This document shows positions 18,770 through 28,027 of a stretch of 64,000 nucleotides of DNA, piece after piece. The DNA is taken from positions 141,957 through 205,956 of the forward strand of contig NZ_JALLIK010000108.1 of assembly GCF_023093595.1 (NCBI RefSeq), read 5' to 3'. This DNA comes from Thauera aromatica_A (lineage in GTDB: Bacteria > Pseudomonadota > Gammaproteobacteria > Burkholderiales > Rhodocyclaceae). The notes under the pieces are model-generated. The model did not search any database and was not told where the DNA came from. It saw only the letters and a list, made by a program, of their open reading frames with translations. The position numbers were made by a program, and so were the translations under genes. The first letter of the stretch is position 1. The number at the start of each line of letters is the position of its first letter.

Positions 18770-18919
18770 GACGAGCTCCCGGAGACAAGTGCGCAAGTCT
18801 AACGCAATGCAGCATAAGGAAAAAGCGAAGCCCGTGAACACCGGGCGCGCAACCGAAATGGGGGTGGCGCAGCCGGGTTTCAAGGAGGGTGGGCATTGCG
18901 CCGGAGGGTGGTCCGGGGG

Positions 18920-19771
18920 TTAGAACAGGCCCAGGTAGCGCGTGGTCAGGGTCTCGCCCCACAGCAGCGCGATCAGGCCGGCGGCACCGAGATAAGGGCC
19001 GAACGGAATCGGCACGTTGCGGCCGTGGCGCGCGAAGGCGATCAGGGCGATGCCGACGATCGCCCCCACCAGCGAGGACAGCAGGATGGTGAGTGGCAGC
19101 ACCTGCCAGCCGAGCCAGGCACCGATCGCCGCCAGCAGTTTGAAGTCGCCGTAACCCATGCCCTCCTTGCCGGTCGCGAGCCGAAACAGCCAGTACACCG
19201 TCCACAGGGCGAGATAACCGGCGATGGCGCCGATGACCGCGCTGTGCAGGTCGGTGAATACGCCTCCGGTGTTGAACGCGAGGCCCAGCCACAGCAGGGG
19301 CAGGGTGATGCTGTCGGGCAGCAGCTGGGTGTCGAGGTCGATGAAGCTCAGCGCCACCAGCGCCCAGATGAACAGCAGCGCGCCGAGCGTGGCGGTGCTG
19401 GCACCGAAATGCCAGGCGGCCACGCCGGAGAGGGCGGCGGTGCAGAGTTCGACGACCGGGTAGCGCTTGCTGATGCCGGCGCCGCAGTGCCTGCAGCGGC
19501 CGCGCAGGAAGATGAAGCTGAGCACCGGGATGTTTTCCAGCGCGGACAGGCGGTGGCCGCAGTGCGGGCAGCGCGAGCGTGGCGTGGCGAGGTTGAAGCG
19601 CGGGGCTTCGGGCGCCGGCTCGCCGCGCAGTTCGGCGGCCTGGGCGTGCCAGTCGCGCTCCATCATCTTCGGCAGGCGATGGATGACGACGTTGAGGAAG
19701 CTGCCGACGAAAAGCCCGAGCAGGCTGAGCAGCGGAACGAGAGCGAACGGTTCGTGCAGGAGTTCAGCCAT
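18920..19771 (-). CDS. pilD: Type IV prepilin peptidase/N-methyltransferase PilD
   Basis: The protein has 283 residues. It cleaves and N-methylates type IV prepilins and pseudopilins at the inner membrane. The N-terminal cytoplasmic methyltransferase part has two CxxC pairs (CPHC and CRHC). Several membrane helices follow, with the catalytic aspartates in FIDLDTQLLPD and the GYGDFKLLAA motif. Its start is 3 bases after the pilC stop, completing the pilB-pilC-pilD assembly operon. Confidence 0.96.
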   Translation of the reverse strand: MAELLHEPFALVPLLSLLGLFVGSFLNVVIHRLPKMMERDWHAQAAELRGEPAPEAPRFNLATPRSRCPHCGHRLSALENIPVLSFIFLRGRCRHCGAGISKRYPVVELCTAALSGVAAWHFGASTATLGALLFIWALVALSFIDLDTQLLPDSITLPLLWLGLAFNTGGVFTDLHSAVIGAIAGYLALWTVYWLFRLATGKEGMGYGDFKLLAAIGAWLGWQVLPLTILLSSLVGAIVGIALIAFARHGRNVPIPFGPYLGAAGLIALLWGETLTTRYLGLF

Positions 19772-19774
19772 GGA

Positions 19775-21004
19775 TCACACGACCGAGCCGAGCTTGAAGA
19801 TCGGCAGGTACATCGCGACCACCAGGCCGCCGATGATGGTGCCGAGGAAGACCATGATCAGCGGCTCGAGCAGCTGCGACAGGCCGGCGACGGCGTCGTC
19901 GACTTCCCGCTCGAAAAAATCCGCGACCTTGCCGAGCATGGAATCGAGCTGGCCGGACTCCTCGCCGATCGAAACCATCTGCACCACCATGGCCGGGAAC
20001 ACCGCTGCGTTCTGCATCGCGACGGTAAGGCTGGTGCCGGTGCTGACGTCGCTCTGGACCTGCCGGGTCGCGGTCAGGTAGACGTGATTGCCCGAGGCGC
20101 CGCCCACCGAGTCGAGGGCTTCGACCAATGGCACGCCGGCGGCGAACATCGTCGACAGGGTGCGTGTCCAGCGGGCCACGGTCGCCTTGCGGATGATCGG
20201 ACCGACCAGCGGCAGGTGCAGCACGACGCGATCGACGGCGATCTGCATTGCGCTCGAGCGCTTGTAGCTCCAGGCGATCGCCAGCACGGCCGCGAGCAGC
20301 GCTCCGAACACCAGGTACCAGTAGGCGACGAAGAAGTCAGACATCGCGATCACCATCAGCGTGGGGGCCGGCAGGTCGGCGCCAAAGCTGGAGAACACGT
20401 TCTTGAACTCGGGAATCACAAACAGCATCATCACCGAAATCACCAGGCCGGCAACCACGACCACGGCCGCGGGGTAGAACAGGGCCGACTTGATCTTGCT
20501 CTTGATCGCGAGGATCTTTTCCTTGTAGGTGGCGATGCGGTCGAGCAGGTTGTCGAGGATGCCCGCCTGCTCGCCGGCGGCGACCAGGTTGGTGAACAGC
20601 TTGTCGAAGTGCCGGGGGTGTTTGGCGAATGCCTGGGACAGGCTGGAGCCGGTCTCGACGTCGTTGCGGATCTCGTTGAGCAGGCGCGACAGTGCCGGAT
20701 TGCCCGACCCTTTCATGGCGATGTCGAAGGCCTGGAGCAGGGGCACGCCGGATTTCATCATGGTGGCGAGCTGGCGGGTGAACAGGGCGATCTCCTTGTC
20801 GCCGATGCGTCGGCCGCGCGACAGCTTCTGCTTGCGCACCTTGCTCACCCGGATGCCCTGGCGGCGCAGCATGGCCTGGACCATGGCGTCGCCGCTGGCG
20901 CGCATTTCGCCGCGGATCAACTTGCCCGTCTTGTCCCTGCCTTCCCAGCTGTACAGGTCTTCCTTCGGGCCCGTGCCGCGCACTGCCCGGCTTGCTGTCG
21001 CCAT
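19775..21004 (-). CDS. pilC: Type IV pilus inner-membrane platform protein PilC
   Basis: The start MATASRAVRGTGPKEDLYSWEG at 21004 gives 409 residues; the frame is open into pilB upstream. It has two GspF/T2SSF cytoplasmic repeats (FTRQLATMMKSGVPLLQAFD and WTRTLSTMFAAGVPLVEALD) separated by membrane helices. PilC is the rotating platform that couples the PilB motor to pilin addition. It is spaced 14 bases from pilB. Confidence 0.96.
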   Translation of the reverse strand: MATASRAVRGTGPKEDLYSWEGRDKTGKLIRGEMRASGDAMVQAMLRRQGIRVSKVRKQKLSRGRRIGDKEIALFTRQLATMMKSGVPLLQAFDIAMKGSGNPALSRLLNEIRNDVETGSSLSQAFAKHPRHFDKLFTNLVAAGEQAGILDNLLDRIATYKEKILAIKSKIKSALFYPAAVVVVAGLVISVMMLFVIPEFKNVFSSFGADLPAPTLMVIAMSDFFVAYWYLVFGALLAAVLAIAWSYKRSSAMQIAVDRVVLHLPLVGPIIRKATVARWTRTLSTMFAAGVPLVEALDSVGGASGNHVYLTATRQVQSDVSTGTSLTVAMQNAAVFPAMVVQMVSIGEESGQLDSMLGKVADFFEREVDDAVAGLSQLLEPLIMVFLGTIIGGLVVAMYLPIFKLGSVV

Positions 21005-21018
21005 GAGTCGAACGTCCT

Positions 21019-22734
21019 TTATTCGTTGGTCGAGGCCAGCACTTCGGCAAGCGAAGTGATGCCTTGCTTCACTTTCAGCAGGCCCGACTGGCGCAGATCG
21101 CGCACGCCCTCGCGTGCGGCCTGCGCGGCGATGTCGATGGAGTTGCCGCCGGTCATGATGATGTGGGCGATCTGCTCGCTGACCGGCATGACCTGGTAGA
21201 TCCCGACCCGGCCCTTGTAGCCGCTGCCCTGGCAGCGTTCGCAGCCGACCGGCCCATAGGCCTGCCAGCTGCCGTCGAGCTCGGCAGCGCTGAAGCCGGC
21301 TTCGAGCAGCGCCTCTTCCGGGATGTCCGCGGGCTTCTTGCACGAGCACAGGCGGCGGGCAAGGCGCTGGGCGGTGATCAGGATCACCGAAGAGGCGATG
21401 TTGAACGGGGCGACGCCCATGTTCTTGAGGCGCTCGAGCGTGCTCGGGGCATCGTTGGTGTGCACCGTGGACATCACGAGGTGGCCGGTCTGTGCCGCCT
21501 TGACCGAGATCTCGGCGGTTTCGAGGTCACGGATCTCGCCCACCATGATGATGTCCGGGTCCTGGCGGAGGAAGGCGCGCAGCGCCGCGGAAAAGGTGAG
21601 GCCGGCTTTTTCGTTGATGTTGACCTGGTTGATGCCGGGGAGGTTGATTTCGGCCGGGTCTTCCGCGGTCGAAATATTGGCGCCGGGCTGGTTGAGCAGG
21701 TTCAGGCAAGTGTAGAGCGACACCGTCTTGCCCGAGCCGGTGGGGCCGGTGACCAGGATCATGCCGTAAGGACGGTCGATCGCAGCGAGCAGGGCTTCCT
21801 TCTGGTCGGGGTCGTAGCCGAGGGCATCGATGCCGAGCATTGCCGAGCCGGGATCGAGGATCCGCATCACGATCTTTTCGCCGTGCAGGGTCGGCAGCGT
21901 GGATACGCGGAAGTCGATCGCCTTGTTCTTCGACAGCGCCAGCTTCATCCGCCCGTCCTGGGGAATGCGCTTTTCCGAGATGTCGAGGCGCGAGACGACC
22001 TTGATGCGGGCGGCGATTTTGTCCTTGAGCACCAGCGGAGGCTGGGCGATGTCGCGCAGGACGCCGTCGGTGCGCACGCGGATGCGGTAGTACTTCTCGT
22101 ACGGCTCGAAGTGGATGTCGGAGGCGCCTTCGTTGATGGCATCGATCAGCACTTTCTGGATGAAACGCACCACCGGCGCGTCGTCGACTTCCGAAGTGTC
22201 GTCTTCGTCGGGCGGGTGCTGCGCGCCTTCCTGGTGCAGCAGGTCCATGTCGAAGGCTTCACCGGTGAGCTCCCGGAGCGTATCGGCGGCGCTTTCGACC
22301 AGCGCGTCGACGGCGCGCCCGAGCTTGTCGGCTTCGGCAATCACGAGGTCGAGCTGGAGACCGGTCTGGAAACGGATCTCGTCGAGTGCACGGATGTTCG
22401 ACGGGTCGGCGATTGCGAGGGTGAGGCGGTTCTGACGCCGCGCCAAAGGCACGACCTGGTGCTTTTGCATCAGCTTGCGATCGACGGCTTCGCGGGCGAG
22501 GGCGGCGGTGTCGAAGGTGGTGATGTCGAGCAGGGGGTAGCCGAAAGTTTCGGCAGCGAAGGCGGCCATCGCCGCGCTGCTCATGAGTCCGCGCTGGGCG
22601 ACTTCGCGGATGAAAGCGTTGCTGCCTTCTCCGCTGTGTGCGGAGCAGGCGAGGGCATCGGTTTCCTGCAGATGCCCGTGCTGGATCAGCGCCCTGGCGA
22701 GGCCGCTCAGGGACGGTTTGGAGCTTGCCGCCAT
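21019..22734 (-). CDS. pilB: Type IV pilus assembly ATPase PilB
   Basis: The ATG at 22734 (MAASSKPSLSGLARALIQHG) gives 571 residues; a further in-frame start lies 12 codons upstream but has less support. N-terminal MshEN-type domains precede the GspE ATPase core: Walker A GPTGSGKTVSLYTCL, the Asp box, and Walker B with DPDIIMVGEIRD. The tetracysteine zinc motif (CSCKK... and CERCQGSGYKGR) is present near the C-terminus. PilB powers pilus extension. No pilin or pilT gene is in the window. Confidence 0.96.
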   Translation of the reverse strand: MAASSKPSLSGLARALIQHGHLQETDALACSAHSGEGSNAFIREVAQRGLMSSAAMAAFAAETFGYPLLDITTFDTAALAREAVDRKLMQKHQVVPLARRQNRLTLAIADPSNIRALDEIRFQTGLQLDLVIAEADKLGRAVDALVESAADTLRELTGEAFDMDLLHQEGAQHPPDEDDTSEVDDAPVVRFIQKVLIDAINEGASDIHFEPYEKYYRIRVRTDGVLRDIAQPPLVLKDKIAARIKVVSRLDISEKRIPQDGRMKLALSKNKAIDFRVSTLPTLHGEKIVMRILDPGSAMLGIDALGYDPDQKEALLAAIDRPYGMILVTGPTGSGKTVSLYTCLNLLNQPGANISTAEDPAEINLPGINQVNINEKAGLTFSAALRAFLRQDPDIIMVGEIRDLETAEISVKAAQTGHLVMSTVHTNDAPSTLERLKNMGVAPFNIASSVILITAQRLARRLCSCKKPADIPEEALLEAGFSAAELDGSWQAYGPVGCERCQGSGYKGRVGIYQVMPVSEQIAHIIMTGGNSIDIAAQAAREGVRDLRQSGLLKVKQGITSLAEVLASTNE

Positions 22735-22822
22735 GCCGTGCTCTCGACTCGATAGCGGGCGATGTTGCACGCCACCTCGGGCCTTGTAAAGGCCTTCGCG
22801 GGCGCGAAGGGGAAGGAGAAAC

Positions 22823-24103
22823 TCATCGTCCGGTGCCGTCTCCGAGCGGGCGGAACAGGCGTGCCGTACGCACCCGGCGGTCCTGGGTCTGCACGACTTC
22901 GATCGGAATTTCGGCGATCTTCATCGACACCCCGGTTTCCGGGATGTCCTGCAGATGCTCGAGGATCAGTCCGTTGAGCGTCTTCGGTCCATCGGTCGGC
23001 AGCGCGAGGTCGAGCCTGCGGTTGAGTTCGCGCAGGTTGGCGCTGCCGTCGACCAGCACGCTGCCATCCTCGTTCCAGGCCAGGCGGCCGCCGGCGGCGG
23101 GCATGCTGGTGGTGAATTTGCCGATCAGCTCTTCGATGATGTCTTCCAGGGTGATCAGGCCGAGGATCTCGCCGTACTCGTCTACGACGAAGGCGAGGCG
23201 CTGCTGGTTTTCCTGGAAGAACTGGATCTGCGAATACAGCGGGGTGTCGGCAGGCACGTAGTATGGCTTGGCCAGCAAGCCGCGGATGCGCTCGACGGAG
23301 AATCCGTCCTCGAGCGTATCGTTGAGCAGGCGGCGCTGGTGCAGCACGCCGATCACCTGTTCGCTGTCGCCGTCGTGCACGGCGAGGCGGGTGTGAAAGC
23401 TGGTGGCGATCTGGCGGCGCAGTTCGGTCTCGGTGGCGGAGAGGTCGATCGCCTCGATCGCGCCGCGCGGGGTCATCACGTCCTCGACCGTGATGCTCTC
23501 CAGATCGAACAGGTTCACCAGGATGCTGCGGTGCTTGTGCGGAATGAACTGGCCGGACTCGAGCACCATCGCACGCAGCTCTTCGACCGACAGCGCGGTG
23601 TGGTTGTCTTCCCGGGGCTGCAGCCGGAGCAACCACAGCAGGCTGCGCGAAAACAGATTGACGAACCAGATCGCGAAGTAGAACACCCGCAGCAGGGCCG
23701 AGAGCGGAAAGGCAAAGATCGGGGCGAGGCGGTCGGCGTGGGTGGCGCCGATCACTTTCGGGGTGATCTCGGAAAAGACCAGAATGGCGAAGGTGACGAG
23801 CAGGGTGGCGATTCCCAGAACCCAGCGCTCGTCACCGAAAATCTCCAGCGTGATGACGCTGACCAGGGTCGCGGCGGCGGTGTTGACCAGATTGTTGAAC
23901 AGCAGGACCACGCCCAGCAGGCGGTCGGTCCTGCCCAGCAGCTCGATTGCGAGGCGGGCACCCCGATTGCCCTGGCCGGCGAGCGAACGCAGGCGGTAGC
24001 GGTTCGCCGCCATCATGACCGTCTCGGACATGGAAAAGGCGCCCGAAAGTACGAGTAGCACGACCAGGGCGATGAATTGGGCCGTCAGGCTGATGTCCGG
24101 CAC
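22823..24103 (-). CDS. CNNM/CorC (HlyC) family transporter-associated protein
   Basis: The protein has 426 residues. The N-terminal DUF21/CNNM membrane domain (about 1-190; helices include FIALVVLLVLSGAFSMSETVMM and the conserved FSEITPKVIG) is followed by a tandem CBS pair (RLAVHDGDSEQVIGVLHQRRLL and FVVDEYGEILGLITLEDIIEELIG). A short CorC_HlyC C-terminal domain completes it. Related proteins are linked to Mg2+/Co2+ efflux. The next gene downstream, pilB, starts 89 bases away on the same strand. Confidence 0.92.
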   Translation of the reverse strand: MPDISLTAQFIALVVLLVLSGAFSMSETVMMAANRYRLRSLAGQGNRGARLAIELLGRTDRLLGVVLLFNNLVNTAAATLVSVITLEIFGDERWVLGIATLLVTFAILVFSEITPKVIGATHADRLAPIFAFPLSALLRVFYFAIWFVNLFSRSLLWLLRLQPREDNHTALSVEELRAMVLESGQFIPHKHRSILVNLFDLESITVEDVMTPRGAIEAIDLSATETELRRQIATSFHTRLAVHDGDSEQVIGVLHQRRLLNDTLEDGFSVERIRGLLAKPYYVPADTPLYSQIQFFQENQQRLAFVVDEYGEILGLITLEDIIEELIGKFTTSMPAAGGRLAWNEDGSVLVDGSANLRELNRRLDLALPTDGPKTLNGLILEHLQDIPETGVSMKIAEIPIEVVQTQDRRVRTARLFRPLGDGTGR

Positions 24104-24242
24104 GAGAGGCGGGGAAAGTCGCGGGGCCCCGAGTATTGGGGCGCCTCAGAACGCTGTCAACAAAGCCGGGCGGGGCGGATGCCTGCGCGATACGGCGGCT
24201 TGCGGAGACGGTTGTGGCAGGAGATGGTCAGGCAGGAGGCGC

Positions 24243-25073
24243 TCAGGAAGCGCGCTCGAGCACGACTTCGATGACGAAACGGCTGCCGAGATAGGCCAGC
24301 ACGAGGGCGGTGAAGCCCGCCAGCGTCCACCGCAACGCCACCCGTCCGCGCCATCCCCAGCGCCAGCGGCCGAGCAGCAGCATGCCGAAGAGAAACCACG
24401 AAACGAAGGCGAAGACGGTCTTGTGGTCGACCCGGAAAGGTTGGCCGAAAAGCGTCTCGGAGAACAGCACGCCGCTGGCCAAGGTGAGGGTGAGCAGCAC
24501 GAAGGCGATTGCGATCAGGCGGAACAGCAGCGCTTCCATCGTCAGCAGCGGCGGAAGTCCGGCGAGCAGGCGGCTGAAGCGGGCGCTGTGGAGCTGGCGT
24601 CCGGCGATCGACATCAGCATGGCGTGCAGGGCCGCCAGCGTGAACAGGCTGTAAGCCAGCATCGCGACCACGAAGTGGGCGCGAAAGGCAGGAGAGGCTG
24701 CGTTGACGAGCACATGCTCGCCAGGGAAGATCAGCGGCACCAGGCTGGCCAGCGCACCTGCAGGCATGGCGGCCGCGTGCAGGCCGTCGAGCCGGGTATA
24801 GAGCGTTTCCACCCAGTAGAAGCAGATCGCCAGCCACACCATCAGCGATACCGCAACACCGAAGCCGAAACGCATTTCGCTGCCGGGGAAGATCGCCTCG
24901 TGCAGGACATAGCCATGAGCGAGCACGGCGACAAGCAACACCAAGCGCTGTCGCCCCGACAGGCATTCCCGCGCCCCTTCCGGTGCGGCGCCGAGCAGGC
25001 AGCTGCGCCAGAACAGCACGCCCAGTCCGGCGTAAAGCGAGGCGGGAACCAGATGAAGTAGAATGGTCTGCAT
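24243..25073 (-). CDS. CcsA/YpjD-like cytochrome c assembly membrane protein
   Basis: The protein has 276 residues from the ATG at 25073. Eight or so hydrophobic segments and the block VDHKTVFAFVSWFLFGMLLLGRWRWGWRG match the CytC_asm (CcsA/YpjD) family: small inner-membrane proteins related to haem handling proteins. A very long open frame continues upstream on this strand, but it is only the antisense of ffh. Divergent from ffh and followed by the CorC-like gene, an arrangement common in gamma- and beta-proteobacteria. Its biochemical role is unproven. Confidence 0.85.
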   Translation of the reverse strand: MQTILLHLVPASLYAGLGVLFWRSCLLGAAPEGARECLSGRQRLVLLVAVLAHGYVLHEAIFPGSEMRFGFGVAVSLMVWLAICFYWVETLYTRLDGLHAAAMPAGALASLVPLIFPGEHVLVNAASPAFRAHFVVAMLAYSLFTLAALHAMLMSIAGRQLHSARFSRLLAGLPPLLTMEALLFRLIAIAFVLLTLTLASGVLFSETLFGQPFRVDHKTVFAFVSWFLFGMLLLGRWRWGWRGRVALRWTLAGFTALVLAYLGSRFVIEVVLERAS

Positions 25074-25121
25074 ATGTAGCCGCAGTTTACTCCAAGTCAC
25101 CGCGCCAAGGCCTTTCCGAAC

Positions 25122-26492
25122 ATGCTCGACAATCTCACCCTGCGCCTGTCCAAAGTCGTCAAAACCCTCCGCGGCCAGGCGCGCCTGACCGAAGAAAACA
25201 TCCAGGAGGCGATGCGCGAGGTGCGTATGGCGCTGCTCGAGGCCGACGTCGCATTGCCGGTGGTCAAGGACTTCGTTGCCCGGGTGAAGGAAAAGGCGGT
25301 CGGTCAGGAGGTGGTCGGGTCGTTGACGCCGGGCCAGGCTTTGGTCGGGGTGGTGCATGACGAGCTGAAGGCGTTGATGGGCGGCGCGCACGAAGGTCTC
25401 GATCTGTCCACCCAGCCTCCGGCGGTGGTGCTGATGGCAGGTCTGCAGGGCGCGGGCAAGACCACCACCACCGGCAAGCTCGCCAAACTGCTGCACGAAC
25501 AGCAGAAGAAAAAAGTGCTGGTGGTGTCGGCCGACGTCTATCGCCCGGCGGCGATCGAGCAGTTGAAGACGGTGGCGGCGCAGGCGGGCGTCGGCTTCTT
25601 CCCCTCGTCGGCGGAGCAGAAGCCGGTGGACATCGCGCGCGCCGCACTCGATTACGCGCGCAAGCACCACGTCGACGTGCTGCTCGTGGACACCGCCGGC
25701 CGTCTCGCGGTGGACGCGGCGATGATGGCCGAGATCAAGGATCTGCACGCCGCACTCGGCCCGATCGAAACCCTGTTCGTGGTCGATGCGATGCTCGGCC
25801 AGGATGCGGTCAACACCGCGCGCGCCTTCAACGAGGCGCTGCCGCTCACCGGTGTGGTGCTGACCAAGCTCGACGGCGATGCGCGTGGCGGTGCGGCGCT
25901 GTCGGTGCGCCACGTCACCGGCAAGCCGCTGAAGTTCGCCGGCGTCGGCGAGAAGCTCTCCGGGCTCGAGCCCTTCCACCCCGACCGGATGGCCAGCCGC
26001 ATCCTCGGGATGGGCGACATCCTCGGCCTGGTCGAGGAGGCGCGCCGCGGAGTCGACGAGGAGAAAGCCCGCGTCTTCGCGCAGAAGTTGAAGAGCGGCA
26101 AGGGCTTCGATCTGAACGACTTCAAAGAGCAGATCGCCCAGATGCGCAAGATGGGCGGGCTGGCGTCGATGATGGACAAGCTGCCGGCGCAGTTCGCGCA
26201 GGCCGCCGGCAAGCTCCAGGGGGGCGCCGAGGAAAAGGCCATCTCCCGCATCGAGGGCATCATCAACTCGATGACGCCGCTCGAGCGTGCCAAGCCGGAG
26301 GTGCTCAAGGCCAGCCGCAAGCGCCGCATCGCTGCCGGTTCCGGGGTCACGGTGCAGGAGGTCAATCGCCTGCTGAACCAGTTCGAACAGACGCAGAAGG
26401 TGATGAAGCAGTTCTCCAAGGGCGGCATGCAGAAAATGATGCGAGCGATGAAGGGTATGATCCCGGGCGGCCTGCCGGGTATGCCCCGGTGA
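25122..26492 (+). CDS. ffh: Signal recognition particle protein Ffh (SRP54)
   Basis: The protein has 456 residues. The N domain (MLDNLTLRLSKVVKTLRG...) leads into the GTPase G domain with LQGAGKTTTTGKLAKLL, DTAGRL and TKLDGDARGG. A Met-rich M domain with repeated MMRAMKGMIPGGLPG at the end binds 4.5S RNA and signal sequences. It directs inner-membrane proteins to FtsY and the Sec translocon. It is followed after 16 bases by an EI24 gene. Confidence 0.98.
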   Translation: MLDNLTLRLSKVVKTLRGQARLTEENIQEAMREVRMALLEADVALPVVKDFVARVKEKAVGQEVVGSLTPGQALVGVVHDELKALMGGAHEGLDLSTQPPAVVLMAGLQGAGKTTTTGKLAKLLHEQQKKKVLVVSADVYRPAAIEQLKTVAAQAGVGFFPSSAEQKPVDIARAALDYARKHHVDVLLVDTAGRLAVDAAMMAEIKDLHAALGPIETLFVVDAMLGQDAVNTARAFNEALPLTGVVLTKLDGDARGGAALSVRHVTGKPLKFAGVGEKLSGLEPFHPDRMASRILGMGDILGLVEEARRGVDEEKARVFAQKLKSGKGFDLNDFKEQIAQMRKMGGLASMMDKLPAQFAQAAGKLQGGAEEKAISRIEGIINSMTPLERAKPEVLKASRKRRIAAGSGVTVQEVNRLLNQFEQTQKVMKQFSKGGMQKMMRAMKGMIPGGLPGMPR

Positions 26493-26508
26493 TGGGAGGT
26501 GGGTGGTC

Positions 26509-27279
26509 GTGAAGGAGATTCTCGTTGCCTTCGGTCGCGCCAGCCGCAGCCTGCTGCGGCGCGACATCTTCTGGCACCTGCTGTGGCCGGGTGTGGTTGC
26601 GATGCTGGTGTGGACCGTGGTCGCGGTGCTGGTGTGGACGCCGGTCACCGAGGGCCTGTTCGCCTGGGTGAACGGCTGGTCCTTCGTCGGCGGCTGGCTG
26701 TCGGCTTCGGATGCGGCGGCGGTGACGATGCTGGTGCTGATCAAGATCGCCGTCGCCTTGCTGGTGGTGCCCCTGGTCTATGTGACCGCGGCCTTGCTGG
26801 TGGCCACCGTTGCCTTGCCGCTGATGCTGGAGCGGATCGGGCGTACCGACTACGCCGAACTCGAACAGCGCCGCGGCGGCTCCAACTTCGGCAGCGCGTG
26901 GAATTCGGTCGTCGCCGGCCTTCTGTTTTTGCTCGCACTGCTGGTGTCGTTGCCGCTCTGGCTGATCCCCGGTGTCGGCCTGCTCGCCTCGGTCGTACTT
27001 ACCGGCTGGCTCAACCAGCGCGCGTTCGGCTACGATGCGCTGATGCTGCACGCCGACAAGGATGAACTCCAGCGCCTGCGTGGCGACCGCAGGCCGCAGA
27101 TGCTGCTGCTCGGCGGCGGCTCCGCGCTGCTGGCCTACGTTCCTTTCGTCAACCTGGTGGCGCCGGCCTATGCCGGCCTCGCTTTCGTGCATTACCTGCT
27201 CGAGGCCCTGCGCCGCCATCGCCTGCAGCACGGCATCAGCGTGCTCGATGCCGCTCCCCCCCCGCGGAAGATTTCATGA
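26509..27279 (+). CDS. EI24-family (CysZ-like) membrane protein
   Basis: The protein has 256 residues from the GTG at 26509. An alternative GTG at 26503 is only two bases from the GGGAGGT ribosome site; the later one is spaced eight bases and is preferred. Four to six hydrophobic segments include HLLWPGVVAMLVWTVVAVLVWTPV and LLFLLALLVSLPLWLIPGVG. The motif WLNQRAFGYDALMLHA matches the EI24 (DUF540) family, whose CysZ members act in sulfate uptake. This one has no cysteine-synthesis neighbours, so function is open. Its stop overlaps the next start (ATGA). Confidence 0.82.
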   Translation: MKEILVAFGRASRSLLRRDIFWHLLWPGVVAMLVWTVVAVLVWTPVTEGLFAWVNGWSFVGGWLSASDAAAVTMLVLIKIAVALLVVPLVYVTAALLVATVALPLMLERIGRTDYAELEQRRGGSNFGSAWNSVVAGLLFLLALLVSLPLWLIPGVGLLASVVLTGWLNQRAFGYDALMLHADKDELQRLRGDRRPQMLLLGGGSALLAYVPFVNLVAPAYAGLAFVHYLLEALRRHRLQHGISVLDAAPPPRKIS

Positions 27280-28025
27280 ACTTCGGTGCCCTGATCATCG
27301 GCGACGAGATCCTTTCCGGCCGCCGCAGCGACAAGCATCTGTCCCGCCTCATCGAACTGCTCGCCGCGCGCGGGCTGAAGCTGGCGTGGGCGCGCTACGC
27401 TGGTGACGACCCCGTCCGCCTGTGCGAGACTTTGCGCCAGACGTTCGCCAGCGGCGACGTGGTGTTCAGCTTCGGCGGCATCGGCGCGACTCCGGACGAT
27501 CGCACGCGCGCCGCGGCGGCGGCCGCGCTCGGCCTGGAACTGGCCCTCCATCCCGCGGCCGAGGCCGAGATCCGTGCCCGCTTCGGTGACGAGATCACGC
27601 CCGAGCGCCTGCAGATGGGCGTGTATCCGGTGGGCAGCGACATCATCCCCAACGGCTACAACCGCATCCCCGGCTTTTCCATCCGGCAGCACTATTTCGT
27701 GCCCGGCTTTCCGGTCATGGCCTGGCCGATGGTGGAATGGGTGCTGGACACGAAATATGCCCACCTCCACCACGCCGAAGACTATGTCGAACAGGCACTG
27801 ACGGTGTGGGACGTCTACGAAGGCCAACTCATCGGCCTGATGCGCGAGCTCTGCGACGACTTTCCCGAGGCCACCCTCTTCAGCCTGCCCACATTGGCCG
27901 AAGAAGGACGGCGGCGCTCACTGGAACTGGGCATGAAAGGGCCGGCGGCCGCTGTCGCCGCGGCGATGGCGCGGATCCGGGAGACGCTTTCGGCGCGCGG
28001 GCTGGAGTGGCAGGACAAGCGTTGA
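27276..28025 (+). CDS. Molybdopterin-binding (MoCF/CinA N-terminal) domain protein
   Basis: The protein has 249 residues. The first 170 form a MoCF_biosynth-type fold: GALIIGDEILSGRRSDKH at the N-terminus, then FSFGGIGATPDDRTRAAAA with the family's GG-G-T-DD signature. It resembles stand-alone competence/damage-inducible CinA N-terminal homologues, without the CinA deamidase domain. Its start overlaps the EI24 stop by four bases. No molybdenum-cofactor genes are close, so the substrate is not deducible. Confidence 0.85.
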   Translation: MNFGALIIGDEILSGRRSDKHLSRLIELLAARGLKLAWARYAGDDPVRLCETLRQTFASGDVVFSFGGIGATPDDRTRAAAAAALGLELALHPAAEAEIRARFGDEITPERLQMGVYPVGSDIIPNGYNRIPGFSIRQHYFVPGFPVMAWPMVEWVLDTKYAHLHHAEDYVEQALTVWDVYEGQLIGLMRELCDDFPEATLFSLPTLAEEGRRRSLELGMKGPAAAVAAAMARIRETLSARGLEWQDKR

Positions 28026-28027
28026 AC

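Noticed and set aside
18896..21199. A 767-codon plus-strand frame opposite pilD and pilC
   Set aside because: Composition is low-complexity (many Gln, His, Arg, Gly) and it is exactly antisense to well-conserved pilus genes.
24243..26744. Minus-strand frame of 833 codons joining the CcsA-like gene to an upstream extension
   Set aside because: Only the last 276 codons are protein-like; the rest is antisense of ffh.
26509..27279. EI24-family gene as CysZ sulfate permease
   Set aside because: The family match is to EI24 in general; no cysteine or sulfate genes are nearby, so the specific name is not supported.
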